Below are positions 14,657-23,555 of a DNA stretch of 64,000 nt, piece after piece (position 1 is the stretch's first letter; each line of letters opens with the position of its first letter). The position numbers and the translations under genes are program-made. The stretch is from a bacterium HR15 (GTDB taxonomy: Bacteria; Armatimonadota; Fimbriimonadia; Fimbriimonadales; GBS-DC). The notes under the pieces are model-generated. The model was not told the DNA's origin. It searched no databases and worked only from the letters and a program-made list of their open reading frames with translations. The stretch spans positions 1 to 64,000 of the forward strand of contig BEHR01000018.1 of assembly GCA_002898555.1 (NCBI GenBank), written 5' to 3'.

Positions 14657-17332
14657 GTGAGCCTCAGAGCGGCACAAGCAATTGGGCAGACGCCTGAACA
14701 GGTGGGTGCGTGGCTCGTTGCGGAGCGCGCGCGCCTGATAGAACACCTCTGGCGAGACAGCCTCGCCCTCTCCCACAGTGTGGGACGAAGTTTTTCCTCC
14801 GACCCAGATGGGCGCCCCGGAGGAAAAATTTCGGAGGGGCTGGGGGTGGGGACATTCGGCTCGGCAGACGCCTCGCCCTCCATAGACAAAGAGTTCGCTC
14901 GCCAGTATACCGCGCTGATCGACACGGCGTTGCAATGGCTGTACCAGTGGGCATATGAGCAAGCGGCGCAGGAGGTCGCGCTTATCCCGCAAGAGACCCT
15001 CGCGATTCTGGCGACGGGCGGCTATGGACGCGCTGACCTTGCCCCCTGCTCCGATATCGACCTCACCTTCGTGCCCCTGCACGAGAACGAGCCATTCACC
15101 GAACGGCTGGTCAAGCACCTGTTCCAAGCGTTGATGAATGGGCTGCATACACAGGCGCGGCTAAAGGTCGGCTACGCCTATCGCTTGATGGATGACTGCC
15201 CCACGCTCGATGCCAAAACGCGCACGGGACTGATCGATATGCGCCTGGTAGCAGGCAGTCGCGCCGTTGCCGAGCGGTTCGAAATGCGCTTTTGGCAGAC
15301 CTTAGACCCGACAGGTTTCATGTTAGAGCGGTATCAGGAGTATCGGGCACGCTGGGCAAAGCAGGGGGAGGGCATTTTGCGCATAGAGCCGAATCTGAAG
15401 GAGGGGCGCGGTGGGTTGCGCGACCGCCATACACTCAACTGGCTGAGCCAGGTGCGCTATGGCATTCCCGCACATGCCGTGCTGCCCACTCTCATTGCGG
15501 AGGGCATCCTAAGCCAGACGGAAGCGGACGCCCTGAATGAGGCAACCCAGACCCTGAGCCGAGTGCGCGCATGGCTGCACGCCCTCACAGGTGAAGCCCG
15601 CGATCGGCTCACGCTGACACGCCAAGCGGAAATTGCCGAGCGACTGGGTATCGAGCAAAGCGCGTTCACCCGCTGGGTGATGGACGCCCTCAGCACGCAC
15701 GCCCGCATCGCCCAGCGCGCCATCGAGCGGCTCATCCGCTCCAAACTCATTCTGGGGCTGGGACTGGATAGCGTTAATCTCCAGATTGAGCCTGCTCCCA
15801 CCTTAGAGCGTGAAAGCCCCGAATGGTGTCTGTGGGTGTTCCGACTGGCGCAAAAGTATCGGCTTGCGCTCAGCCCGCAGATCGAGGCGCGTATCGAGGC
15901 GACCATAGCAACCATCTCGCGCCCACCCGAACCGCGCGAGGCAGGGCATGCCTTGAAAGAGATCCTTAGCCAGCCGGGCGAGGTCTATCGGGTGCTGGAA
16001 CCAATGGCGCGGCTCGGCGTGCTGAGCTGGGCGATCCCTGCCTTCGGAGCCGTGATCCATCTGCCCGCGGGCGACCCGACCCACGAGTTCACCGTGGGTG
16101 AACATACGCTGCAAGCCATCCGCATTCTGGACAGTTTCGTGCAGTCCACATCGGACCCACCTGCCCTAACAACGATGCTCCTAAGCCAGTTGCCACGCCC
16201 TGAACTGCTTTACATGGCGCTTCTGCTGCACGATGTGGGCAAGCAAGACGGTTCGCGTCCGCATGCGGAGGTGGGCGCGGAGATAGCCCGCGAAACGGCC
16301 TATCAGCTCGGCTGGGACGAGTATGCCGACGACCTGGCATTTCTGGTGCGGCACCACCTGCTGATGGCGCAGACGGCTCGCCAGCGCGACCTGCACCTGC
16401 CCGAGACGATTCGCGAATTTGTGCGCACTGTGGAGGACCCCGAACGGCTGCAGATGCTCTACCTGCTCACCTGCGCCGATACGCAGGCGGTGGGCGAGCG
16501 GATCTGGACCCCGGCGCAGGCGGCATTCCTGCAGGAACTCTATCGGCGGGCGATGCGAGCGATGGAGGAGGGCGAGCCAGTGAGTGCGCCCAACCTGGGT
16601 GCACTCCGCAAACGCCTCATGCGCGAACTCTCGCGTCACCCGCTGCCCCACGAACTGATCGAGCAGCACATCCAACAGATGCCCTCCGCCTACCTGCTCA
16701 ACACCCCTGCCGAACAAATGATGCTCCACATCCACTACATTCAGCGCGTGCGCGAAGGCAAGGGGCCTGTGATCGAGTTCCATCAAGCCCCCGAATCGCC
16801 CTACACCGAATTGACTATCTGCACCTTTGATGACCCCCAACCGGGGCTGTTGAGCAAGATTGCGGGCGTGCTCTACGCGCTGGACGCGGAGGTCAGCGCA
16901 GCACGGGTGCTCACGCGCGAGGATGAGCCGCGCGTCGCGCTGGATACGCTCTGGATTACCATGCGCCATCGCCCGCTCTCACCTAATCAATGTACGGTGC
17001 TGGAGAAGGCACTGCGCCGCGTGCTGACGGGCGAGCAGTCGGTTAGCGAACTATTGCGCGAGCATCAGAAAGACCCCGACAGCCCACTAACGCTGCGCCA
17101 GCTCCAGATCCACGACGATGCCTCCGAGAGCTATACCGTGGTCGATATGCAGACAGCGCCGGATGCGGGCGCACTCTATCGCGCTGCGTATCGCCTCTCA
17201 CGACTGGGCTGGAACATCCATAGCGCGCGATTGGGGCAATGGGCAGGGCGCACCCTGTTGAGCTTCTACTGCACGGACACTCAAGGCAACAAAATACCCC
17301 CCGAACAGTACGCCTTGCTTCAAACCTTGTAG
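14657..17332 (+). CDS. glnD: Bifunctional [protein-PII] uridylyltransferase/removing enzyme
   Basis: 891 residues; controls nitrogen metabolism by adding UMP to, and removing it from, PII. Domains in order: nucleotidyltransferase with GGYGRADLAPCSDIDL (about 121-136), linker helices, HD domain LLLHDVGKQDG (about 523) and two C-terminal ACT domains (from about 714 and 825) that sense glutamine. GTG 14657 is chosen because TACAAT ends seven bases upstream; the open frame to 14486 lies in the divergent transporter. Residues about 32-76, between the N-terminal helix and the catalytic domain, are encoded by an A/T-armed palindrome (14787-14832) and a dispersed repeat (14855-14883), apparently inserted in frame. 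Confidence 0.92.
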   Translation: MSLRAAQAIGQTPEQVGAWLVAERARLIEHLWRDSLALSHSVGRSFSSDPDGRPGGKISEGLGVGTFGSADASPSIDKEFARQYTALIDTALQWLYQWAYEQAAQEVALIPQETLAILATGGYGRADLAPCSDIDLTFVPLHENEPFTERLVKHLFQALMNGLHTQARLKVGYAYRLMDDCPTLDAKTRTGLIDMRLVAGSRAVAERFEMRFWQTLDPTGFMLERYQEYRARWAKQGEGILRIEPNLKEGRGGLRDRHTLNWLSQVRYGIPAHAVLPTLIAEGILSQTEADALNEATQTLSRVRAWLHALTGEARDRLTLTRQAEIAERLGIEQSAFTRWVMDALSTHARIAQRAIERLIRSKLILGLGLDSVNLQIEPAPTLERESPEWCLWVFRLAQKYRLALSPQIEARIEATIATISRPPEPREAGHALKEILSQPGEVYRVLEPMARLGVLSWAIPAFGAVIHLPAGDPTHEFTVGEHTLQAIRILDSFVQSTSDPPALTTMLLSQLPRPELLYMALLLHDVGKQDGSRPHAEVGAEIARETAYQLGWDEYADDLAFLVRHHLLMAQTARQRDLHLPETIREFVRTVEDPERLQMLYLLTCADTQAVGERIWTPAQAAFLQELYRRAMRAMEEGEPVSAPNLGALRKRLMRELSRHPLPHELIEQHIQQMPSAYLLNTPAEQMMLHIHYIQRVREGKGPVIEFHQAPESPYTELTICTFDDPQPGLLSKIAGVLYALDAEVSAARVLTREDEPRVALDTLWITMRHRPLSPNQCTVLEKALRRVLTGEQSVSELLREHQKDPDSPLTLRQLQIHDDASESYTVVDMQTAPDAGALYRAAYRLSRLGWNIHSARLGQWAGRTLLSFYCTDTQGNKIPPEQYALLQTL
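14787..14832. repeat. Palindromic element inside glnD
   Basis: Arms GAAGTTTTTCCTCCG (14787-14801) and CGGAGGAAAAATTTC (14818-14832) around ACCCAGATGGGCGCCC. Same layout as the elements at 23470 and 24685 but with CCTCC in place of TCTCT. It is read in frame as RSFSSDPDGRPGGKIS. Confidence 0.8.
14855..14883. repeat. TTCGGCTCGGC-type dispersed repeat, copy 3 (in glnD)
   Basis: TTCGGCTCGGCAGACGCCTCGCCCTCCAT, coding for FGSADASPS in GlnD; matches the two intergenic copies at 11155 and 11195. Confidence 0.75.
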
Positions 17333-17404
17333 AGAGCGAATAGTGAGCAAAAAATTTTGGTGGCGAGCAGATTCCACTCGCTTCTTGTGCGTGCCACCTC
17401 TTCC

Positions 17405-17935
17405 CTAAAACCACCTTCTCATCTTGCGGGCGGTGATGATTTCGGTGTTCATGCCAACCCAGTGCAGGCTATTATTGTAGCGTCCGTGTTCCATCTTGAT
17501 GCAGCGATCCATCACCACGGTCAGCCCGGCGCGTTCCGCCAACTCGGCTGCTTCCAGATTCACGATTCGCAACTGCATCCAGACACACCATGCACCCTTT
17601 TCGATTGCCTGCTGCACGATGGGCACGCATTCATGCGCAGGGCGAAAGATGTCCACCACATCGATGGGTTCCGGGATGCTACGCACATCAGGATAGCATT
17701 GCTCGCCCAAAATCTCGGTGGCATTCGGGTTCACGGGAATGACTCGATAGCCCTCGTACTGCAGATACGCGCCCACCATGTGGCTCGCCTTATACTTGTC
17801 GGTGGAGATGCCCACGATGGCGATGGTGCGCGCCTCGCGCAACACGCGCCGGATTGCATCGGGATCCTGGTACCGCGCCTGCAGCTCAGGCGGCAGAATG
17901 GTATTCAGTTGTATCGAGCATGCCAGCGTTTCCAT
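17405..17935 (-). CDS. CoA-binding domain protein (YccU-like)
   Basis: 176 residues, a single Rossmann-type CoA-binding domain like the N-terminal part of succinyl-CoA synthetase alpha: TIAIVGISTDKYKASHMVGAY, GYRVIPVNP, VDIFRPAHECVPIV, and the conserved end GLTVVMDRCIKMEH. No catalytic domain follows, as in the small stand-alone family. The ATG at 17935 has only a weak GCGAG upstream. It lies downstream of metY on the same strand with a 51-base gap, possibly cotranscribed. The exact ligand role is unknown for this family. Confidence 0.88.
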   Translation of the reverse strand: METLACSIQLNTILPPELQARYQDPDAIRRVLREARTIAIVGISTDKYKASHMVGAYLQYEGYRVIPVNPNATEILGEQCYPDVRSIPEPIDVVDIFRPAHECVPIVQQAIEKGAWCVWMQLRIVNLEAAELAERAGLTVVMDRCIKMEHGRYNNSLHWVGMNTEIITARKMRRWF

Positions 17936-17986
17936 CTCGCTTTAGATGGTACCTCATTTGAGCGGTGAACCTATCCGTATGTCGCC

Positions 17987-19300
17987 TCAGCCATGGTCAA
18001 TCCCCCACAACGCTTGGTCCAGATCCCACAGCAGGTCGTCCAGCGTCTCCAGCCCGATGGAGAGGCGCACCATGTCGGGCGTAATGCCCGCCTGAACCAG
18101 CTCTTCATCTGAGAGCTGCTGGTGCGTGGTCGAGGCGGGATGGATGACCAAGCTACGCACATCGCCCACATTCGCCAAATGCGAGAACAGGTGCAGATTC
18201 CGAATAAAGCGTTTCCCTGCCTCACGCGCGTCCATTCCAGAAGGCGGTTGGATACCAAACGAGAGCACCGCGCCTGGTCCCAAAGGCATATATTTTTTCG
18301 CCAAGTTGTGATCAGGGTGGTCTGGCAGCCCCGCATAGGCAACCCATGCCACGCGCGGATGTTCCCGCAAAAACTTCGCCACACCCAGCGCGTTCTGCAC
18401 ATGGCGCTCCATTCGCACCGAGAGCGTCTCGATGCCCTGCAAAATGAGAAAAGCATTAAAAGGCGACATACACGCGCCCACATCGCGCAGCGCCTCCGCC
18501 CGCAACTTCATCAAGAAACCGTAGTGCCCGAAAGTCTCATAAAATTTCAGAGCGTGATAGGCGGGCGATGGGTCCGCAATGGTAGGGAAGTGGCTATAAT
18601 CGAAGGTGCCCGATTCGACCACAATACCGCCGATGGAGTTGCCGTGCCCGCCCAGAAACTTGGTGGCAGAATGGACCACGATGGTCGCGCCCCATTCGAT
18701 GGGTCGGCACAGATAGGGAGTGGCAAAAGTGTTGTCCACAATCAGCGGGATGTGATGCGCGTTCGCCAGCTGCGCCAGCCGCTCAATATCCAGAATGCTG
18801 CCACGCGGGTTGCCGATGGTCTCGCCGTACAAGGCGCGCGTGCGCGGCGTGATAGCACGCTCCCAGCCATCCCAATCGTGCGGTTCCACGAAATGCACGG
18901 TGATGCCCAGCTTCCTGAAGGTATGCACGAACTGGGTCATCGTGCCACCATACAGGTGCGACGAGGAAACAATCTCATCACCTGGCTCCAGCAGCGTCAT
19001 AAAAGTGAGGAACTGCGCCGCCATGCCGCTGGCGGTCGCAACTGCCCCTGTGCCGCCCTCCAAGGAGGCGACCCGCTCCTCCAGCACCGCAGTCGTCGGA
19101 TTATTGATGCGGGTGTAGATGTTGCCGTACTGCTTCAGTTCGAACAGCTGCGCGGCGTAGTCGGGGTCGTCGAACACATAGGAGGTGGTTTGATAGATGG
19201 GCACTGCCCGTGCCCCCGTGTAAGGGTCGGGAATATGCCCTGCATGCACCATGCGCGTCTCAAAACCGAATTTGCGTCGCTCCTGCCTTGCCTTGCTCAT
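17987..19300 (-). CDS. metY: O-acetylhomoserine aminocarboxypropyltransferase (sulfhydrylase)
   Basis: 437 residues, PLP-dependent trans-sulfuration enzyme that makes homocysteine from O-acetylhomoserine and sulfide. FGFETRMVHAG start, SYVFDD, YTRINNPTTAVLEERVASLEGG, GETIGNP and PLIVDNTFATPYL are hallmark segments; the PLP lysine is in SATKFLGGHGNS (about residue 214). The length of about 430 and the long C-terminal SLVIHPASTTHQQL region separate MetY from the shorter MetB/MetC. ATG 19300 (MSKARQERRKFGFE) is preferred; TATACT at 19321-19326 gives a leader of about 13 bases. A shorter paralogue is at 60592-61764. Confidence 0.93.
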   Translation of the reverse strand: MSKARQERRKFGFETRMVHAGHIPDPYTGARAVPIYQTTSYVFDDPDYAAQLFELKQYGNIYTRINNPTTAVLEERVASLEGGTGAVATASGMAAQFLTFMTLLEPGDEIVSSSHLYGGTMTQFVHTFRKLGITVHFVEPHDWDGWERAITPRTRALYGETIGNPRGSILDIERLAQLANAHHIPLIVDNTFATPYLCRPIEWGATIVVHSATKFLGGHGNSIGGIVVESGTFDYSHFPTIADPSPAYHALKFYETFGHYGFLMKLRAEALRDVGACMSPFNAFLILQGIETLSVRMERHVQNALGVAKFLREHPRVAWVAYAGLPDHPDHNLAKKYMPLGPGAVLSFGIQPPSGMDAREAGKRFIRNLHLFSHLANVGDVRSLVIHPASTTHQQLSDEELVQAGITPDMVRLSIGLETLDDLLWDLDQALWGIDHG

Positions 19301-19320
19301 TTTGCTGCACTCAGCAGGAA

Positions 19321-19326
19321 AGTATA
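19321..19326 (-). promoter_or_regulatory. -10 box TATACT (metY)
   Basis: GGGGTATACTTTCC on the minus strand, 20 bases before ATG 19300; divergent from the TATAAT at 19411. Confidence 0.5.
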
Positions 19327-19410
19327 CCCCCTTTACCCGTTGCAGACTGCCATTCAACGCCCTTCCATGCAGGTATTCTTGGCTGCCCAAGCTGAATCAC
19401 TCTTATAAGG

Positions 19411-19416
19411 TATAAT
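19411..19416 (+). promoter_or_regulatory. -10 box TATAAT (Gfo/Idh/MocA gene)
   Basis: AAGGTATAAT, followed at 19432 by GGAGGT and ATG 19444; an ATG at 19429 also exists, so the gene may have both a near-leaderless and a ribosome-site-led start. Confidence 0.55.
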
Positions 19417-19443
19417 TTCTCCGCTTTGATGGAGGTGCGGTCG

Positions 19444-20451
19444 ATGGGGTTTGCGTGGGGGATTCTGGGGACGGGCAAGATTGCGCGTCGCTTTATGCAA
19501 GCAGTGGCGTTAGTGCCCGACGCGCGGGTGGTGGCGATAGGCTCGCGTAGCCCGCAGACCGCCGAGGCATTTGGCGAACAGTTCGGTATTCCGCGCCGCT
19601 ATGGCTCCTATGATGCCCTGCTGGCGGACCCAGAAGTGGAGATTGTTTATGTCGCGACGCCCCACACGCTGCATGCCGAGAATACCCGCGCTGCTCTGCA
19701 GCATGGGAAGCATGTGCTGTGCGAGAAGCCTCTTACTCTGAACGCACATCAAGCAGAAACGCTCGTTGTGTTGGCTCGCCAGCGGGGTCTGTTTCTGATG
19801 GAGGGCATGTGGACACGCTGCTTCCCCTTGATGCGCGAGGTGGTTGCTCGCGTGCAAGAGGGTGCAATTGGCACCATTCGGTTGATTCAGGCCGATTTCG
19901 GCTTTCGTGCGCCCTACAATCCCGAAGGACGGCTGTTGAACCCTGCGCTGGGGGGTGGTGCCTTGCTCGATGTGGGCGTGTACCCAGTCGCACTGGCATT
20001 TCTCTTTCTGGGCGAGCCGGTGCGAGTCCTTTCCACAGCGCATATCGGGCAAACGGGCGTGGATGAGCAGTGCGCATTGCTTTTTGAGTATGCGGATGGG
20101 GCACTGGCAGTGCTTAGCGCGGCTATACAGACGGATACACCCAAAGAGGCAACCTTATGCGGCACACGGGGGCGCATCCGCATCCACACCCCTTGGTGGA
20201 AGCCGTCCGAAGCGACGCTTACCCACACCGACGGAAGCGAGGAGCGATGGCAACACCCCTACACGGGGGATGGGTTGCAGTTCGAGATTCGCCATGTGCA
20301 TGAGTGCCTGCGTCAGGGGCGGACCGAAAGCCCATGGATGCCTCTGGAGGAAAGCCTGCGTATTCTGCGCGTGTTAGATCAGATTCGTGCCCAGTGGGGA
20401 CTGGTCTATCCCGTGGAACAAGGGGCGAATGGAGGGCAGTCGGTAGGATGA
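19444..20451 (+). CDS. Gfo/Idh/MocA-family oxidoreductase
   Basis: 335 residues. N-terminal Rossmann fold (GILGTGKIARRF), then the family hallmark HVLCEKPLT near residue 95, and the C-terminal beta-sheet domain (GGGALLDVGVYPVALA). NAD(P)-dependent dehydrogenases of this family act on sugars, inositols or similar polyols; the closest named types are dihydrodiol/D-xylose dehydrogenase-like, but the substrate is not evident. ATG 19444 is seven bases after GGAGGT; ATG 19429 (15 bases upstream) is the alternative. The stop overlaps the next ATG (ATGA at 20448-20451), so a functional link with the downstream glycosyltransferase is possible. Confidence 0.88.
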   Translation: MGFAWGILGTGKIARRFMQAVALVPDARVVAIGSRSPQTAEAFGEQFGIPRRYGSYDALLADPEVEIVYVATPHTLHAENTRAALQHGKHVLCEKPLTLNAHQAETLVVLARQRGLFLMEGMWTRCFPLMREVVARVQEGAIGTIRLIQADFGFRAPYNPEGRLLNPALGGGALLDVGVYPVALAFLFLGEPVRVLSTAHIGQTGVDEQCALLFEYADGALAVLSAAIQTDTPKEATLCGTRGRIRIHTPWWKPSEATLTHTDGSEERWQHPYTGDGLQFEIRHVHECLRQGRTESPWMPLEESLRILRVLDQIRAQWGLVYPVEQGANGGQSVG

Positions 20452-22346
20452 GGATGAACAGAAATCGCTGGCTGATTGTGATGCCGCTCTTGGTTATGGC
20501 AGTGGCGTTGCGCCTGTACAGCCTGGACGCCGATCCGGACTGGCGACTGGACTGGAATCCGGGTCTGCTCACCGACGAGGCGTTCTATATGCATAACGCC
20601 CGCAATCAGGTGCTGTTCGGGCAGTCGAATCTGGACGAGTTCAATAACGCGGTGCTCAGCCCGTTGGTGCATTGGCTGCATGTGTGGGTCTTTTCGCACT
20701 TTGGAGTGGGCTATGTGCAAGGGCGTCTGGTCTCGGTTGTGCTGGGGCTGTTGAGCATCGTCTTATTTGGGCGCGTTTTGCGGGTGGCATTTCAAGGCGC
20801 AGGTCGCCCAGAGCGCGCTGTGTCCCACGCGGCGATGCTGGCGGTGCTGGGCGCGGTTTGGTTAGCATACGAGCATCTCTATCTGCTGTACAATCGCACC
20901 GCATTATTGGAGACGCCCGCTGCCTTTTTCTGCTTGCTGAGCCTGTGGTGCTTTGCCGAGGCAGCTGCTTGTCGAACAAGGTGGTGCGCGGGTTGCTGGG
21001 GAATCCTGGCAGGGTTGGCGGCCGTGGCGGCGTTGGCAACGAAGTTGACCACACTACCCTTTGCGGTGGCGCTGGTGGTCGGCGCGGTAAGTCCCCTATT
21101 CAGGGAGCAGTGGGGCAGCTCCGATAGAATGGCTAAGACAAAAAATGTGCTCGGCACGCTCCTGCTCGGTTTGGCGGGAGGGGTGGCACTCTGGTACAGT
21201 CTGTGGCTTCTGCCTCATTGGGAGACATGGAGTCGAATGCAGGGATTCTATCTGCGGGTACAGGGCTTGCCCCACAGTTGGGCGGAGGGCTGGCAGGCAA
21301 TTCAGACTGCTTTGATCGGTGAGCGGTATGGCTTGATGCAGTTTCTCTTTCTGCATGCTTCGTTGGCGTGGCTGGGCAGCCTCATGCTGATGGCAGGCGT
21401 GTGGCGATCCGAGCGATTGCGCACCGTGCTGACCCCGATTGAGTGGGTGTTGTTGCTTTGGGTTGCGCTCAGCTGGCTCCAGATGATGGGCATGCGTATC
21501 GCTCCAACACGCTACACCGCATCTTTTGTTCCGGCGATGGTCGCGCTGCTCTGGATTGCCGTGGCGCGATGGGAGTTGCTGCGTCCGCTGCTGACGGGTC
21601 GTGACGGGCGCAGTTGGGGCGTGCGGATGCTCATCTTGGCATGGCTGTTTTACTTCCTGCTGCTGCTTGTCTTGCCTGGTGTGGAGTGGCGCACGCTGGA
21701 GTTTCCCGTGTTGGATAGTGGCATGCGCTGGCGCTTGCTGTTGGCGGCGTTGGTCATGGGGGGCTTGGGGGCATGGTATGTGCCGCGCGGATGGCAAGTG
21801 GTGGGCGAGAAAGAGCGATGGCTGAACGGATTCCGCTCGCTATTCGCCACGCACCGCGCCTCATTCGCTGCTTCTTGTCTCGTCGCGCTGGGTGTCTTGC
21901 TGAACACGCCGTGGTACCTGAGCTACTTCGGCAGCCGTACCTATCAATTGAAGGCGTTTAACGAGGCGCTGACACGCATGCTGCCAGAGGGTTCGGTGCT
22001 GGTGGGCGTTGCGTTCGAGACCCCATTCCGTTATTTCTTCGTGTTTCGCGGTTTATGCAACGATCGGCAGCCGCCCCAGTCGCTGGGCGCAACGCATGTG
22101 TTGGTCGTCGGTTCGGAGGAGACCCTGATGCGCTTCTGGACATCAGGAGCCGATTTGAGCCGATGGTACACCGCCTCGAATCGGGTGGAACCCGCCGCGC
22201 ACCCGATGCTGCGTGGGCATGTGGGTCCTTATCGACTGCTGGTTTATGAATTGCCCCGGGCGAACGAAACGGGTTGGCGCGAGTCGTCGCTGCGCCCGCG
22301 ACCCTACCTCGCCCCCAACACTCTTCTTAAGCCGTCTGTCCCGTAA
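20448..22346 (+). CDS. GT39/ArnT-like integral membrane glycosyltransferase
   Basis: 632 residues with about eleven to twelve hydrophobic segments. The first periplasmic loop has LLTDEAFYMHNARNQ, where the acidic pair resembles the DE motif of polyprenyl-phosphate-sugar-dependent glycosyltransferases (PMT/ArnT/GT83 class), and IAPTRYTASFVPAMVALLWI resembles the later RY-x-x-P segment. The C-terminal soluble part lacks a known domain. ATG 20448 overlaps the upstream stop. It probably glycosylates a surface polymer or protein outside the membrane. The stop codon lies in the loop of a hairpin shared with the convergent gene. Confidence 0.75.
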   Translation: MRMNRNRWLIVMPLLVMAVALRLYSLDADPDWRLDWNPGLLTDEAFYMHNARNQVLFGQSNLDEFNNAVLSPLVHWLHVWVFSHFGVGYVQGRLVSVVLGLLSIVLFGRVLRVAFQGAGRPERAVSHAAMLAVLGAVWLAYEHLYLLYNRTALLETPAAFFCLLSLWCFAEAAACRTRWCAGCWGILAGLAAVAALATKLTTLPFAVALVVGAVSPLFREQWGSSDRMAKTKNVLGTLLLGLAGGVALWYSLWLLPHWETWSRMQGFYLRVQGLPHSWAEGWQAIQTALIGERYGLMQFLFLHASLAWLGSLMLMAGVWRSERLRTVLTPIEWVLLLWVALSWLQMMGMRIAPTRYTASFVPAMVALLWIAVARWELLRPLLTGRDGRSWGVRMLILAWLFYFLLLLVLPGVEWRTLEFPVLDSGMRWRLLLAALVMGGLGAWYVPRGWQVVGEKERWLNGFRSLFATHRASFAASCLVALGVLLNTPWYLSYFGSRTYQLKAFNEALTRMLPEGSVLVGVAFETPFRYFFVFRGLCNDRQPPQSLGATHVLVVGSEETLMRFWTSGADLSRWYTASNRVEPAAHPMLRGHVGPYRLLVYELPRANETGWRESSLRPRPYLAPNTLLKPSVP

Positions 22347-22355
22347 TCAGACGGC
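22331..22355. terminator. Shared hairpin containing both convergent stop codons
   Basis: GCCGTCTG (22331-22338) pairs perfectly with CAGACGGC (22348-22355). The nine-base loop and adjoining base hold TAA of the plus gene (22344-22346) and TGA of the minus gene (22347-22349). No U tract follows. Confidence 0.6.
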
Positions 22356-23426
22356 GGCAGGCACGCGCTCGCCTTGTGCCACCCGAATCAGCTCCTCCAA
22401 GCTGCTCTCCGCGACGGCAACGGCTCGATCCGCCACCCCGTAATAGACCATTATTCGCCCGTCGTGCATGGGCACAACGCCTGTCGGGAACACCACTCGC
22501 TCAAAGAAACCACTCACCTCATAATCCTCAGTGGGTGTAATGAATGGTTCGTGGGAGCGGTGCAACACGCGGTGTGGTTCCTCCAAATCCAGCAGGGCGA
22601 CCCCGGCGCAGTAGCCATCTTTTGCGTTGACACCGTGATAGACCAGGAGCCAGCCTTCGGGCGTCTCGATGGGGGGTGCTCCTGCCCCGATGCGTCGAGC
22701 GTCCCACATGTGCGCCCGCGGCGCCATCAGAAAGCGATGCTCGCCCCAGTGCAGCAGGTCTGGCGAGTACGCCAGCCACATGTTGGGTCCATTGAAGGGC
22801 GACATGCCCGTGCGATGCACCGCCACATATCGCCCCTTCACCTGGCGCGGGAAGAGCACCACATTCTTGTTCTCATGGTGCAGGATCAGCCCGTGCCGCT
22901 TGAAGGTGCGAAAGTCACGCGTACTTGCCAGCCCGGTGCAGATGCCGAACCGTGAGACCGAAGTGTAGGTGATGTAATAGGTGTCTTCAATCTGAGTGAT
23001 GCGGCTGTCTTCCAGCCCGTATTCCTCATAGATATTCTCCGGGAAAAGGGTCGGCTCCGGATCGATGGTGAAATGGACCCCGTCACGGCTGCGTGCCAAT
23101 CGCAGGTGCGAGATAGAGCTAAGGTAGGGTCGCCCCTCCACATAGACGGCACGCGGATCGCTCAGATCCACATGGGGCGAATGACGCGGGAAGGTAAGCA
23201 CCTCCACCCGCTTGGAATCGCGCCGATGGTTCAAGTTCAACACAGGCACGCCCACTTGATTGGGATCATCCAGAAACGGTCGCTCCGCCACCCGCAGCAG
23301 CAGAAGCACCTCATCCCCATAGCGGACAGCGCCCGGGTTGAACGCACCGACCACTTCCAGACCCGGCTCGGACGGCGGCACTGCCTCCGGCGTGATAATC
23401 GGATTTTCCGCCACGCGCTTTGCCAA
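22347..23426 (-). CDS. GH130-family beta-1,4-mannoside phosphorylase/glycosidase
   Basis: 359 residues, a five-bladed propeller glycosidase. Family segments seen: GAFNPGAVRYGDEVLLLLRVAE near the start, GLEDSRITQI (the conserved acidic residue region near 140), HRTGMSPF, GAGAPPIETPEGWLLVYHGV and YYGVADRAVAVAESSL at the end. GH130 enzymes phosphorolyse beta-mannosides such as mannosyl-glucose or mannobiose. The start is probably TTG 23426 (MAKRVAENPIITPE) behind GGGAGG; GTG 23414 is an alternative. It abuts the glycosyltransferase gene with no spacer, on the other strand. Confidence 0.85.
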   Translation of the reverse strand: MAKRVAENPIITPEAVPPSEPGLEVVGAFNPGAVRYGDEVLLLLRVAERPFLDDPNQVGVPVLNLNHRRDSKRVEVLTFPRHSPHVDLSDPRAVYVEGRPYLSSISHLRLARSRDGVHFTIDPEPTLFPENIYEEYGLEDSRITQIEDTYYITYTSVSRFGICTGLASTRDFRTFKRHGLILHHENKNVVLFPRQVKGRYVAVHRTGMSPFNGPNMWLAYSPDLLHWGEHRFLMAPRAHMWDARRIGAGAPPIETPEGWLLVYHGVNAKDGYCAGVALLDLEEPHRVLHRSHEPFITPTEDYEVSGFFERVVFPTGVVPMHDGRIMVYYGVADRAVAVAESSLEELIRVAQGERVPAAV

Positions 23427-23469
23427 TCTCTGTTGCCTCCCTATCCTTAGATTACGAATTCTGGAGCCC

Positions 23470-23522
23470 TGAAATTTTTTCTCTGACCCCGCTGCGCGGA
23501 GTACCCCAGAGAAAAAATTTCA
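23470..23522. repeat. A/T-armed palindromic element, intergenic copy
   Basis: TGAAATTTTTTCTCTG (23470-23485) pairs base for base with CAGAGAAAAAATTTCA (23507-23522) around ACCCCGCTGCGCGGAGTACCC. Nearly identical to the copy at 24685-24736. It lies between the divergently arranged ends of holA and the GH130 promoter. Confidence 0.9.
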
Positions 23523-23555
23523 CAGGTTGCATCCGTGGCTATCCCCGTCGATAGC

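Noticed and set aside
14603-15148. N-terminal extension of the MFS transporter
   Set aside because: Lies inside glnD on the opposite strand and has no membrane character; the leaderless ATG 14602 gives a normal transporter.
18122-19408. 428-codon plus-strand open frame opposite metY
   Set aside because: Shadow of a certain gene; no family features in its translation.
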